DNA of 64,000 bases from assembly GCF_011440395.1 (NCBI RefSeq), contig NZ_JAAOIX010000002.1, forward strand, positions 434,001-498,000, given 5' to 3'. Positions within the stretch are counted from its first letter, which is position 1. Every line of letters starts with the position of its first letter. Below are positions 16,709 through 25,372 of the stretch, piece by piece. Below the pieces are notes generated by a model. That model made no database searches, was not told the DNA's origin, and saw nothing but the letters and a program-made list of their open reading frames with translations. The translations under genes and the position numbers were made by a program. This stretch comes from Pseudomaricurvus alcaniphilus. Its GTDB lineage: Bacteria > Pseudomonadota > Gammaproteobacteria > Pseudomonadales > Cellvibrionaceae.

Positions 16709-17552
16709 AGGCGATAAATTGCTGCGCCAGTGGCGACGACTGCCCCACCACCACCAGGTTTAACTGGCGCGCCAGCGGGAATTCGCCGCGAGCGACATTG
16801 GCGACACTGGCACTGTGGCCGGCCATGGGCAGCAGTCGCAGCGCCGTACCCCGCTGTTCCTCGTATTCGGCGCTGCCGATCGAAACGTAGCCAATGGCAC
16901 CGGGATTACCGGCGACAGTCTTGATGCCCTGCTGGTTGTCGCCGATGATCACCTGGGCCCGGATCTGGCTGTTCTTAAGGCCAAAATACTGCAGAAACAG
17001 TTCCAGGGTAGAACGGCCCTCGGCCTTGTTGACCACCGTGATGGGCCGGTCCGCGCCACCCACTTCGCGCCAGTTGCGAATCTGGCCGCGATAGATAGCG
17101 ACAATCTGCTGGTCGGTGAGGGCCGCCACGCTATTGCTGCGATGCACAATAATGCCGATGCCGTCCATGGCGATGGTGTAGGCGGTCAGGTCGCCCTCCG
17201 TCGCTTGCAGGGCCCGGGATACCATGCCGATATCCGCCAGTCCGCGGCGCGCGTCGAGGATACCGCGGGAGGAGCCCCCGGTTTGCACATCGATGCGCAC
17301 CCCCGGGTGCTGTTGCTCATAGCGTTTGGCCATCTCCAGCGCCAGCGGTGCCACGGTGCTGGAGCCGGTCAACACCAGTCGCTGCGACGCCGCCCACAGT
17401 GACTGGCTGGCCAGCAGTAGCAGCAGGCCCAGCAGGGCGACGGCGGCTCGGCAAAGCCCGGCGCGCGCCGTTGCATTCTTGTCCGAGTATGTCTTGCCCA
17501 GACATTTTTTCTGCAGGCGCCCTGGCCCAGGCACACAAGTAAAAACCATCAT
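16650..17552 (-). CDS. pstS: Phosphate-binding periplasmic protein PstS
   Basis: About 300 residues from ATG at 17552, chosen because GAGG lies at ribosome-site distance; an upstream in-frame start at 17612 would add 20 residues. A hydrophobic signal near residues 32-56 ends SLWAAS. The mature protein has phosphate-site motifs TGSSTVAPLAL, QTGGSSRGILDARRG and GMVSRAL, plus AEGRSTLELF and GAIGYVSIG. There is no lipobox, so it should be a soluble periplasmic protein. It starts about 95 bp after arsM, the first pst gene behind an arsenic methyltransferase. This suggests a phosphate importer used under arsenate exposure, where phosphate/arsenate discrimination matters; that role is inference. Confidence 0.9.
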   Translation of the reverse strand: MMVFTCVPGPGRLQKKCLGKTYSDKNATARAGLCRAAVALLGLLLLLASQSLWAASQRLVLTGSSTVAPLALEMAKRYEQQHPGVRIDVQTGGSSRGILDARRGLADIGMVSRALQATEGDLTAYTIAMDGIGIIVHRSNSVAALTDQQIVAIYRGQIRNWREVGGADRPITVVNKAEGRSTLELFLQYFGLKNSQIRAQVIIGDNQQGIKTVAGNPGAIGYVSIGSAEYEEQRGTALRLLPMAGHSASVANVARGEFPLARQLNLVVVGQSSPLAQQFIAFAQSESVRDLISAQFFVAP

Positions 17553-17646
17553 ATTCACGCCTCGATTATTTTGCCCATGGGCGGCAGTGCTTATGGCTGA
17601 CTGGCATTGCAAAATCGGATCTGGCCCGATTTAACACTGGCCCGCT

Positions 17647-18756
17647 CTAGCAACACGGCGCTTCATCGCCAGACGACTCCCCGGCGCCAAACGGAATGCT
17701 GGAACCACAGCCCTCGAACAGCCCGTAGTGGGTGCTGAAATCACCGATAAAGTCAAAGTGCTCGCCCAAGCGGGTGTCTTTGAGCATGCGCCAGGTGTTG
17801 CCGCAGACGGGGAATACGCGCCCGGTCTCAATAGCGTGATGGGCGTCGAGATCAAAGCGATGGGGATGGTTGGGGATGGTGCCGCGGTAGATCACCGCCT
17901 GGCCGTAGTCCTCACAGGCGGTTTCCAGGTCATCGAGCTTGAACAGCCGGTAGGTGGCGGAATAGAAGCCGATATTGCCGGCCCGGGCGCGCAACTCGGG
18001 GTCGGTAATGGCCAGCGGCCGGTCTTCCACCAGCCGTGGGTCGGCGAAGCCACTGGCGTGGGCCAGGCGCAGGAAATCGTTCCAGTAGAGCGCCCCGCCC
18101 AGGCATTCACCATAGAGGATGGAGTCCTCGCGCACCGCCGCCGGTACTCGCCGATCGGCGTAGACGTCGGAGAAAAACAGTTCGCCGCCGGGCTTCAACA
18201 GGCGCTCCACCCCGCGCAACACAGCCTCCTTGTCCGGTGACAGATTGACCACGCAGTTTGAGACAATCACATCAAAGCTGCCCGGTTCCAGATCCAGTTC
18301 ATCCAGCTTTTCGATATAACCCTTGAGCAGACGCACATTGGCGAAGCCAAATTTGTCCTCATGCCAGGCCTGGTGTTGCCGGGCCACGGCCAGTTGCTCG
18401 TCGGTCATATCCACCCCCACCACTTCGCCGCTGGCCCCCACCAGTTGCGCCAGGGCGTAGACATCGCGGCCGGAGCCGCAACCCAGGTCCAGCACCCGGC
18501 AGCCTTCCAGCAGCGGCGGGCACACCAGGCCGCAGCCGTAGTAGCGGCTCAGCACTTCGGGGTGGATATTGGCCAGCAGCGGTTTTAACCAGGCGGGCAT
18601 GGCGCTGATGTCGCAGCAGGCGGTGGTTTTCAGGTCGGCCGAACTCTGCAGCTGTTTGCCGTAGTAGTCCTGCACCTGGGCGTGGTCTTTTTGCGGTGCG
18701 TCTTTTTCAGGTGTTGCGGTTTGATCAAGTGTGGATCCACATTTTTGGTCTTGCAT
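17647..18756 (-). CDS. arsM: Arsenite S-adenosylmethionine methyltransferase ArsM
   Basis: A 369-residue SAM-dependent methyltransferase that methylates trivalent arsenic. The SAM site is VLDLGCGSGRDVYAL and the ArsM signature is IVSNCVVNLSPDKEAVL. Arsenic-ligand cysteines appear in order as KTTACCDI (about 47-48), SNCVVNL and GECLGGAL, with a Cys-Cys C-terminus as often seen in ArsM. Length is within the bacterial range. It sits between a DUF547 gene and pstS on the same strand. With arsS about 4 kb upstream it gives the two enzymes associated with arsenosugar formation. Confidence 0.93.
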   Translation of the reverse strand: MQDQKCGSTLDQTATPEKDAPQKDHAQVQDYYGKQLQSSADLKTTACCDISAMPAWLKPLLANIHPEVLSRYYGCGLVCPPLLEGCRVLDLGCGSGRDVYALAQLVGASGEVVGVDMTDEQLAVARQHQAWHEDKFGFANVRLLKGYIEKLDELDLEPGSFDVIVSNCVVNLSPDKEAVLRGVERLLKPGGELFFSDVYADRRVPAAVREDSILYGECLGGALYWNDFLRLAHASGFADPRLVEDRPLAITDPELRARAGNIGFYSATYRLFKLDDLETACEDYGQAVIYRGTIPNHPHRFDLDAHHAIETGRVFPVCGNTWRMLKDTRLGEHFDFIGDFSTHYGLFEGCGSSIPFGAGESSGDEAPCC

Positions 18757-18839
18757 TGCAGTTATCCCATTGAGTTTGCGGTCAGGTTTGAGTAAAAAAT
18801 TAATATCTCAAGTACGTTTGGCACCTATTTTTGGCAGTA

Positions 18840-18859
18840 ATCCCCGCGCAGGCGGGGAT
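18840..18859. repeat. REP-like palindrome, short member
   Basis: ATCCCCGC and GCGGGGAT flank a GCAG loop, an 8-bp perfect stem just after the DUF547 stop. The CCCCGCGCAGGC core recurs in the larger elements at 36962-37041 and 52456-52539. It could also act as an attenuating hairpin between the DUF547 gene and arsM. Confidence 0.6.
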
Positions 18860-18881
18860 CCATGCTGAACGCCCAAGCGCT

Positions 18882-19679
18882 CTAGTTTTTTGCATTTAAC
18901 TTCCAATCGTAATTGAGGAAATCAATATCGAGCTTGCCGGCCTGGAGTTTGGCGGTGGCCGCCGGTGGCAACTCCAGCGCGTCGGCGTAACGCAATAAAA
19001 AGTCGGCCAGGCGCTGGTAGCCCTGCCAGCCCTTCTCGAAATCCTCCCGGTACCATTTAAAAATGGAGGAGAGCTCCAGGATGTCGCCGCGCAGGCGATT
19101 GCGGCTGCGATCGGCAAGGAAGTTGCGGGTCTGCTCCTGCAGTTGCTGCTCCAGGCGGCTGCCGACATAGGCCTCGGCGCGCAGGGCCGGGCAACCGATA
19201 CTGGCGCAGTTGACGGCAAAGTGTATGCGCGGCTCGCGGTAGCGGTCGGAGTCGCGAATCAGCTTGTGCTCGATATCGTCCAGGGAGCGGGTTGCACCCA
19301 ACAGGGGTATAAAGGCCTTGCGCCAGGGCGAGCGGAAAAAACTGCCCAGCTTCTTGATGGACTCGATATCGGGCCAACCGCTGAGGATCAATTCCACCGT
19401 CCAGGCGTTGTAGGCGTTGATTAAAAACGCCAATTGCTCTGCCGCCGGCCACTGCTCGAAGCTGGCCGGCGTTACCGCGGACAGCGACTCGAGATAATCC
19501 TGCAGCTGGCCGCGATCAGCCTGCATGCCGTTGTAATCCACCCAGGTGGCACGTCCCTGCGTCGCGGTGGTGACATGCTGGCGCAACAAGCCGTCCCAGA
19601 GTTGGTGGTCGAATTCCTCAGCCTGTGCCGTCACCGCGGCCAGACAACTCAGTAGTAGCGCTATCAGTAGTCTGTGCAC
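18882..19679 (-). CDS. DUF547 secreted protein of the arsenosugar cluster
   Basis: A 265-residue protein with signal peptide 1-20 (ends VTAQAEE). The DUF547 core has LAFLINAYNAWTVELIL, then HFAVNCASIGCPALRAEAY and a C-terminal SSIFKWYREDF. The NCASIGCP cysteines and the asparagine/histidine pattern recall a papain-like fold, but catalysis is unproven in the family. Its start lies 62 bp inside the 3' end of the upstream oxidoreductase gene, indicating coupling. DUF547 genes are frequent neighbours of arsS-type genes; its step is unknown. Confidence 0.85.
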   Translation of the reverse strand: MHRLLIALLLSCLAAVTAQAEEFDHQLWDGLLRQHVTTATQGRATWVDYNGMQADRGQLQDYLESLSAVTPASFEQWPAAEQLAFLINAYNAWTVELILSGWPDIESIKKLGSFFRSPWRKAFIPLLGATRSLDDIEHKLIRDSDRYREPRIHFAVNCASIGCPALRAEAYVGSRLEQQLQEQTRNFLADRSRNRLRGDILELSSIFKWYREDFEKGWQGYQRLADFLLRYADALELPPAATAKLQAGKLDIDFLNYDWKLNAKN

Positions 19680-21837
19680 GGGCAGTTCCCCTTCTCCAAG
19701 TGTGATATTTTTCCACCCAGGCCAGCAGCTTTTCCGGGGCGTGGGCGCGCTTCCACTCGCCGGCGGCGTACTTGTTGGCCTCGGCCCAGGTGGGGTAGGT
19801 GTGAATGGTGCCGAGTATCTTGTTGAGGCCGATGCCCTGCTTCATGGCCAGCACAAACTCGGCCAGCAGGTCGGCGGCGTGTTCGCCGACGATGGTGACC
19901 CCGAGGATGCGGTCCTTACCCGGCGCGGTCAGTACTTTGACAAAGCCGTGGGCGGCACCGTCGGCGATGGCACGGTCCAGGTCATCAATGCCGTAGCGGG
20001 TCACCTCGACTTCGATATTTTGCTCGCGGGCATCCTGCTCGTTGAGGCCCACCCGCGCCACTTCCGGCTCGATAAAGGTGGCCCAGGGAATCACCCGATA
20101 ATCGGCCTTGAACTTCTTGAAGGTGCCAAACAGGGCGTTGACCGCGGCGTACCAGGCCTGGTGGGCGGCGGTGTGGGTAAACTGGTAGGGGCCAGCCACA
20201 TCACCGGCGGCGTAGATGTTCGGGTACAGGGTCTCCAAGTAGTCGTTGGTGGTGACCGTGCGGCTGGTTTCAATGCCCAACTCTTCCAGGCCGTAACCCT
20301 TGAGGCGCGCCACCCGGCCCACCGCGCAGATCAGCTGGTCGAAGGCGATGCGCTGTTCCTCACCGTTATGTTCCACCACAATGCACTTCTCTGCATCGCC
20401 AACCCCCTCGCAACGCAAAGCCTTGTGGCCGACCAGCACCCGCACCCCGTCCCGCTCCAGCGCCGCCTGGGCCACCGCCGAGACGTCTTCGTCTTCGCGA
20501 ATCATGATGCGCGGCAGCATTTCGATCTGGGTGACCTCGGAGCCGAGCCGGGCAAAACTTTGCGCCAGCTCACAGCCGATGGGGCCACCGCCGAGCACGA
20601 CCAGTCGTTTGGGGGCCTCGTCCAGTTGCGCAAACTTGTCCCAGAGGTCGTCACTGGTGACGTAGCCCACCTCGTCGATACCGGGCAGCGGCGGCACAAA
20701 GGGCTGCGCCCCGGCGGCAATCACCACACTGCGGGTGGTGAGACGCTGCTTGCCACCGTCGTTGAGATCGATTTCTACGGTCCAGGGGTCAACCAACCGA
20801 GCGTAACCCTGCAGCACCTCCACCCCCAGCCCGGTGTAGCGCTCGATGCTGTCGTGGGGCTCAATGGCCCGAATAACATCGTGCACTCTGGCCATGACCT
20901 TGCGGAAGGAAAACTTCGGTTGGGCAGCTTCCAGGCCGTAGTGTTCGGCATTGCGCATCTGTTGGGCCAGTTTCGCACTTTTAATCAGAGCCTTGCTCGG
21001 CACACAGCCATAGTTGAGGCAGTCGCCACCCATCTTGTGGGCTTCCACCAGCGTCACTTTCGCCTTCACCGCAGCGGCGATATAAGACGCCACCAGGCCA
21101 CCCGCGCCGGCGCCGATAACGATCAGGTTGCGATCAAAGCTGGCCGGCTTCTGCCAGCGGGCATAGACCCGGCGCGCCTTGACCACGGCAATGATTTTTT
21201 TTGCCAGCAGTGGAAAGATGCCCAGCAGAACAAACGACAGGAGCAGCGCCGGCGAGAGAATGCCGGCCAGGCTGTCCAGTTGCGCCAACTGGGTACCGGC
21301 GTTGACGTACACCAGGGTACCGGCCAGCATTCCTACTTGGCTGACCCAATAAAAAGTGGCCGCGCGCATGGGGGTCAGGCCCATCAGCAAGTTGATCAGG
21401 AAAAACGGGAACACCGGCACCAGGCGCAGGGTGAACAGGTAGAAGGCGCCATCCCGGCGCACCCCTTCATTGATCGCCTTGAGGCGGTCACCGAAGCGAG
21501 TCTGCACGGCGTCATGCAGCAGGTAGCGCGATACCAGAAACGCCGCGGTGGCACCGATGCTGCTGGCAAAGGACGCAATCAGTGTGCCCCAGGCAAGGCC
21601 GAACAGTGCCCCGGCCACCAGGGTCAGCAGCGCCGCGCCCGGCAGGGACAGGGCGGTAACCAGAATATAGAGCAGGAAAAACACCCCGCCCACCAGCAGC
21701 GGGTTAGCGGCACGGCGCTGTTCAAAGTCACCGAGACCAGCCTTGATACCCTCGAAGGTCAGCAACTGGTGCACGTCAAAATAGAAAAAGCTCAACACCA
21801 GTGCGGCGATGGCACCGAGCAGTAGAATCCGCTTCAT
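19618..21837 (-). CDS. TVP38/TMEM64 membrane domain fused to flavin disulfide oxidoreductase
   Basis: A 739-residue two-part protein. Residues 1-230 are a TVP38/TMEM64 (DedA-like) membrane domain with several helices and the family region FGLAWGTLIASFASSIGATA. Residues about 240-705 are a class-I pyridine nucleotide-disulfide oxidoreductase: FAD site VIGAGAGGLVASYIAA, redox-active CLNYGC, NAD(P)H site VVLGGGPIGCELAQSFARLG, second FAD motif IYAAGDVAGP and dimer-interface HTYPTWAE. It resembles mercuric-reductase-like proteins but lacks a heavy-metal N-domain. The start is 190 bp after arsS. It probably supplies thiol/disulfide redox chemistry at the membrane for arsenic handling (inference). 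Confidence 0.9.
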   Translation of the reverse strand: MKRILLLGAIAALVLSFFYFDVHQLLTFEGIKAGLGDFEQRRAANPLLVGGVFFLLYILVTALSLPGAALLTLVAGALFGLAWGTLIASFASSIGATAAFLVSRYLLHDAVQTRFGDRLKAINEGVRRDGAFYLFTLRLVPVFPFFLINLLMGLTPMRAATFYWVSQVGMLAGTLVYVNAGTQLAQLDSLAGILSPALLLSFVLLGIFPLLAKKIIAVVKARRVYARWQKPASFDRNLIVIGAGAGGLVASYIAAAVKAKVTLVEAHKMGGDCLNYGCVPSKALIKSAKLAQQMRNAEHYGLEAAQPKFSFRKVMARVHDVIRAIEPHDSIERYTGLGVEVLQGYARLVDPWTVEIDLNDGGKQRLTTRSVVIAAGAQPFVPPLPGIDEVGYVTSDDLWDKFAQLDEAPKRLVVLGGGPIGCELAQSFARLGSEVTQIEMLPRIMIREDEDVSAVAQAALERDGVRVLVGHKALRCEGVGDAEKCIVVEHNGEEQRIAFDQLICAVGRVARLKGYGLEELGIETSRTVTTNDYLETLYPNIYAAGDVAGPYQFTHTAAHQAWYAAVNALFGTFKKFKADYRVIPWATFIEPEVARVGLNEQDAREQNIEVEVTRYGIDDLDRAIADGAAHGFVKVLTAPGKDRILGVTIVGEHAADLLAEFVLAMKQGIGLNKILGTIHTYPTWAEANKYAAGEWKRAHAPEKLLAWVEKYHTWRRGTARAQTTDSATTELSGRGDGTG

Positions 21838-21904
21838 AATGTGTTCCCCGGCGCTGCGCGCCCTGTCTCATAGCATGCTCCGTGCGGTGAATAAATACTT
21901 TCGC

Positions 21905-21949
21905 AGTGCATAGATTGATAGTGCATCGATTGATAGTGCATGGATTGGC
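21905..21949. repeat. 15-bp tandem repeat, three copies
   Basis: AGTGCATAGATTGAT, AGTGCATCGATTGAT and AGTGCATGGATTGGC follow each other without spacer between the arsS stop and the oxidoreductase start. The region is transcribed with the operon but I see no real gene in it. Confidence 0.85.
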
Positions 21950-22027
21950 AGCAAATAGGTCCGGGCTGACTTAACTCAAATTGAAGCGCGCGACCATGAC
22001 TGCGCCGGCAATGATTGCGCACGAACA

Positions 22028-22981
22028 TCAAAGCGCACCGCCGCAGCTGCTGCCCTGCCCGGCCGTACAGCCAAAGCAGTGATCCGCCACCTTGATCGCC
22101 TTGCCCTCCACGTCCTGCGCCAGCAGGTCGCGCAGGTGCGGGCGCCCCTCTCCGGCCAGTTTCAGATCCAACTGTTGGTTGAAGTCGCAGTCATAGAGGT
22201 TGCCGAGCCAATCGACACTGACCAGCGACCGGCACATCACCTGCTCCAGGTTGGCGTCGCTGAAATTGTCATGCAGCAGCTGCATATAGTCGTGAAACTG
22301 ACCCTTGGAAATCAGGGTGGAGCCAAAGCGCTTGATGGGCATATTGGCGAGAGCAAACAGCTGGTTGAACTCGATGCCGAAATGCTGGCGCAGTTCGCGC
22401 TTGTAATCCGCCTCCAGTCCCTCCTGCGCCGGTGGCAGGGACGGCCCCTGGGGGTTGTAAACCAGGTTCAACACCAGGTCACTGCCCGGCATGCCGTAGC
22501 CCAGGCTATTGAGCTTTTGCAGGGCAGCAATGCTCTTGTCGAACACCCCGTCGCCGCGCTGCTGGTCAACATTGGCCATGGAGTAGCACGGCAGCGAGGC
22601 CACCACTTCCACCTTGTGCGCCGCCAGGAATTCCGCCAGGCCCTCCTGCCCGGGCTCGAACAGGATGGTGAGGTTACAGCGGTCTATGACCTGCACCCCG
22701 GCGGCGCTGGCCGCACTGACCAGCTCGCGAAAATTCTCGTGCAGCTCCGGTGCGCCACCGGTAAGATCGAGCTTGCCAATATTGCGCGCTTGCAACACTG
22801 GCACAATCAGCTCCAGCGTCTCCCGATCCATCATCTCCGTGCGATTGGGGCCGGCATTGACGTGGCAGTGCAGGCAGCGCTGATTGCAGCGATAGCCCAG
22901 GTTGACCTGCAGGGTGTCCGTGCTGCGCCGGCCAATGGCGGGGAATTCGGTGATTTCCAGTAGGGGCAGGGTGGCGTGCAT
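22028..22981 (-). CDS. arsS: Arsenosugar-biosynthesis radical SAM protein ArsS
   Basis: A 317-residue radical SAM enzyme. The cluster-binding motif CNQRCLHC lies near residues 32-39, followed by LDLTGGAPELHENF. The C-terminal DUF3641-type half has SKGQFHDYMQLL, CDFNQQLDL and a cysteine-rich end (CFGCTAGQGSSCGG) that could hold further clusters. The layout matches ArsS, proposed to join methylated arsenic to the adenosyl moiety of SAM on the way to arsenosugars. It heads the leftward operon and is divergent from an ECF sigma gene 277 bp away. Confidence 0.92.
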   Translation of the reverse strand: MHATLPLLEITEFPAIGRRSTDTLQVNLGYRCNQRCLHCHVNAGPNRTEMMDRETLELIVPVLQARNIGKLDLTGGAPELHENFRELVSAASAAGVQVIDRCNLTILFEPGQEGLAEFLAAHKVEVVASLPCYSMANVDQQRGDGVFDKSIAALQKLNSLGYGMPGSDLVLNLVYNPQGPSLPPAQEGLEADYKRELRQHFGIEFNQLFALANMPIKRFGSTLISKGQFHDYMQLLHDNFSDANLEQVMCRSLVSVDWLGNLYDCDFNQQLDLKLAGEGRPHLRDLLAQDVEGKAIKVADHCFGCTAGQGSSCGGAL

Positions 22982-23258
22982 TCAGTACTCCAATTCTAAT
23001 GTGCTTACTCGATAGATGTGGCAATTGCCGCTTTGTTACAGTTGCGACAAAAGTTATTGCAGCTGGTGCCCCAGAAGCGGCGATGACTATTGGTTAATGA
23101 CAGACGTGATTAGTTCACATTGGTTCACATCCATATACGCTGCCCTATGTCATTCCCGCACAGCTTGCGGATGGACTTCGAGATGGACACTAATTAGACC
23201 CAACGTCAATTAATCTGCAATACTGCCCGTCATCACGGCATTAAGGAACCATGGATTC

Positions 23259-23864
23259 GTGGATAACGACCAACTTGAATTACTGCGCAACGGTGACCAG
23301 GCCCTGTTCGCACAATTGGTGCGCGATCATCATCGCGCCCTTATCGCCCTCGTCACCCCCATCGTCGGTAGCAGTGAAGCCGAGGAAGTCGTGCAAAACG
23401 CCTGGGTCAAGGCCCATGGAGCCATCGCCAGCTTCCAGGGCCGGGCCAATATCCGCACCTGGCTCGGCCGCATCGCCATCAACGAGGCGAAAATGCAGCT
23501 GCGCGCGCGCAAAAAAGAATTGCTGTTTGCCGACCTCAGCCCGGACCAGGCTCACAGCGATCCCCTGGCCGACAATTTCCGCCCCGGCGGCCAATGGCAA
23601 CAGCCCCCCGCCAACTGGCATTGCGATTCCCCCGACGCCTTGCTGATGGAGGCGGACCTGGCCGATTGCCTCGCGCGCCTGCTGACCGGTATGCCGGCGA
23701 ACCAGCGCGCCGTGCTGGAGATGCGTGACAGCAGCGAATTGCCGTTTGATGAAATCTGTAACACTTTGGCCGTTTCTGCATCCAATGCCCGAGTGCTGCT
23801 GCACCGGGCGCGGGCCGAGCTATTCAAGCTGGTAAATCACTATCAGGAGACAGGGGAATGCTAA
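23259..23864 (+). CDS. ECF-type RNA polymerase sigma factor
   Basis: A 201-residue sigma-70-family factor. Region 2 spans LFAQLVRDHHRALIALV to EEVVQNAWVKAHGAI and IRTWLGRIAINEAKMQLR. Region 4 has LPFDEICNTLAVSASNARVL then LHRARAELF. The GTG at 23259 is the start; AAGGA lies eleven bases upstream, and the nearer ATG at 23251 is in another frame. The zinc-finger anti-sigma gene starts 16 bp after its stop. Divergence from arsS suggests control of the arsenic operon or of the downstream peroxiredoxin. Confidence 0.92.
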   Translation: MDNDQLELLRNGDQALFAQLVRDHHRALIALVTPIVGSSEAEEVVQNAWVKAHGAIASFQGRANIRTWLGRIAINEAKMQLRARKKELLFADLSPDQAHSDPLADNFRPGGQWQQPPANWHCDSPDALLMEADLADCLARLLTGMPANQRAVLEMRDSSELPFDEICNTLAVSASNARVLLHRARAELFKLVNHYQETGEC

Positions 23865-23880
23865 TGCAGGAGGCACAGCA

Positions 23881-24138
23881 ATGTTAAAATGCCGCGACCT
23901 GGTCGCTGAAGCCGACCTGCTGCTGGCCGGCGAACTGAGCTGGCAGCGACGCCTGGCGATTCGCGTCCATTTGCTGATGTGCCGCCACTGCCGACGCTTT
24001 ATGCGCCAGTTCAAACTGCTGCTCAGCGCCATTCCCGCCATGCACAAACCCGCCAGTGAGGCCGAGGTGGAGCAGGTCATGCAGCACATTCAGCAACAGG
24101 GGGGCAAGCCCCTTGACCAACGCCCGCGCGGGGAATAG
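23881..24138 (+). CDS. Zinc-finger anti-sigma factor
   Basis: An 85-residue protein with the HxxxCxxC anti-sigma zinc motif (VHLLMCRHCRRF, near residues 29-37) after an N-terminal helix containing CRDLVAEADL. AGGAGG lies upstream of the ATG. It is soluble, with no membrane segment, so like ChrR/RsrA-type factors it probably senses thiol or metal stress through the cysteines and releases the sigma factor encoded just before it. Confidence 0.85.
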   Translation: MLKCRDLVAEADLLLAGELSWQRRLAIRVHLLMCRHCRRFMRQFKLLLSAIPAMHKPASEAEVEQVMQHIQQQGGKPLDQRPRGE

Positions 24139-24232
24139 ATTAGTAGAGATCTGAACGGCGCACCTGCTCGCCGCCAGCACGACCAAATCACTGCATCCAA
24201 GACCAACCCACCAACCAGTCAAGGAAGCTGTC

Positions 24233-24892
24233 ATGTCACTACGTATCAACGATCAAGCCCCCAACTTCAAGGCACAAACCACCCAGGGAGAAATCGACTT
24301 TCACCAGTGGATCGGCGACGGTTGGGCGGTACTCTTCTCCCACCCGAAAGATTTCACCCCGGTGTGCACCACCGAGCTCGGCTATATGGCCCGTATCCAG
24401 CCGGAATTCGACAAGCGCAACACTAAAATTATCGGCTTGAGTATCGATCCGCTGGACGACCACAAACGCTGGCTGAAAGATGTTGAAGAGGTGGGCGGCG
24501 CCAAGATCACCTACCCGGTGATTGCCGACACCGACCTCAAGATCGCCAAGCTCTACAATATGTTCGCCGCCGACGAAACCGGCACGGCCGAGGGCCGCAC
24601 GGCCATGACCAACGCCACGGTGCGCTCGGTATTTGTGATCGGTCCGGACAAGAACATCAAGCTGATGCTGACCTACCCCATGACCACCGGTCGCAACTTC
24701 GATGAGATCTTGCGGGTCATCGATTCCATGCAGTTGACCGCCAAACACCAGGTGGCGACCCCGGTAAACTGGCAAGACGGTGAGGATGTGATCATCGTGC
24801 CCTCGGTCAGCAACGAAGACGCGGCGAAAAAATACCCGGATGGCTGGGAAACCGTGAAACCCTACCTGCGCAAGGTGAAACAGCCTAAGTAG
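24233..24892 (+). CDS. 1-Cys peroxiredoxin (Prx6 type)
   Basis: A 219-residue peroxidase that reduces hydroperoxides. The catalytic site is SHPKDFTPVCTTELGYMA, with the peroxidatic cysteine near residue 45 and the Prx6-type long C-terminal domain (ATPVNWQDGEDVIIVPSVS). No resolving cysteine is apparent, as expected for 1-Cys enzymes. It follows the sigma/anti-sigma pair by 94 bp and is probably its target, giving peroxide defence beside the arsenic genes. Confidence 0.93.
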   Translation: MSLRINDQAPNFKAQTTQGEIDFHQWIGDGWAVLFSHPKDFTPVCTTELGYMARIQPEFDKRNTKIIGLSIDPLDDHKRWLKDVEEVGGAKITYPVIADTDLKIAKLYNMFAADETGTAEGRTAMTNATVRSVFVIGPDKNIKLMLTYPMTTGRNFDEILRVIDSMQLTAKHQVATPVNWQDGEDVIIVPSVSNEDAAKKYPDGWETVKPYLRKVKQPK

Positions 24893-24999
24893 TTCGCAGA
24901 TGAATATATTGCCGCACCCCGGCAGGGCGACGCGCGGCAATTGATGGCTTGTACGCTTGTGCAAGCCTCCTGCCGGCAATCGGCAGGGCCCCAATGCGG

Positions 25000-25030
25000 T
25001 TTGACCTCGTTCAAACAAACCCGCTACAAT
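25000..25030 (+). promoter_or_regulatory. Probable sigma-70 promoter for the btuB leader
   Basis: TTGACC at 25000-25005 and TACAAT at 25025-25030 lie just upstream of the cobalamin riboswitch. The 19-base spacer is longer than ideal, so the -35 assignment is less sure than the -10. Confidence 0.5.
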
Positions 25031-25042
25031 CCGCGCCCTGCA

Positions 25043-25216
25043 TCAGGTGCCTGCTCGACTTTTCCTCGCCCGAAAAGTCTGGAGCAGGTTAAACGGGAAG
25101 TGTGGTGCGTCATGGCAACAGCTCGATAGCTCGCGGCCGCCAATGACCAAGCCACCGCTGCCCCCGCAACGGTAACAGAGTGTGTGCAAACCACCCTGGA
25201 GCCCGAAACCGGCCTG
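25043..25216 (+). promoter_or_regulatory. Cobalamin riboswitch
   Basis: The 5' leader of btuB carries the usual cobalamin-aptamer blocks in order: CAGGTGCCTG at the 5' side, AAACGGGAAGTGTGGTGC, GCCACCG as the B12-box form, then CCCCCGCAACGGTAA, closing with GCCCGAAACCGGCCTG. The expected 3' partner lies before the start codon at 25373. When cobalamin binds, btuB expression, and probably the following cob genes, should fall. The boundaries are estimated from the motifs. Confidence 0.92.
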
Positions 25217-25372
25217 TTGATCAACCCCCCGGGTTTGATCGCCCCAATGCAGAGTAGCAACGATGAAGCGGAGGGCTTTGTCGGTGGTCAATTGCCGGTT
25301 CTGTTCAGGCGCTCGCCACTCATACCCCTCCCTCAATCCTTGTGTTAACCAATCAGATTGAGGACCAAAAAA

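Noticed and set aside
19546-21825. Very long open frame on the plus strand opposite the TVP38-oxidoreductase gene
   Set aside because: The minus strand encodes a complete recognisable enzyme; the plus frame is rich in H, Q, R and G with no family motif, a usual shadow in high-GC DNA.
21834-22031. Minus-strand frame with YQSMH repeats between arsS and the oxidoreductase
   Set aside because: It is produced by the 15-bp tandem repeat, has no family similarity and a poor ribosome site.
24968-24986. CCTGCCG/CGGCAGG hairpin considered as terminator of the peroxiredoxin gene
   Set aside because: A G/C-rich stretch follows instead of a T-run; the structure may be incidental or Rho-associated.
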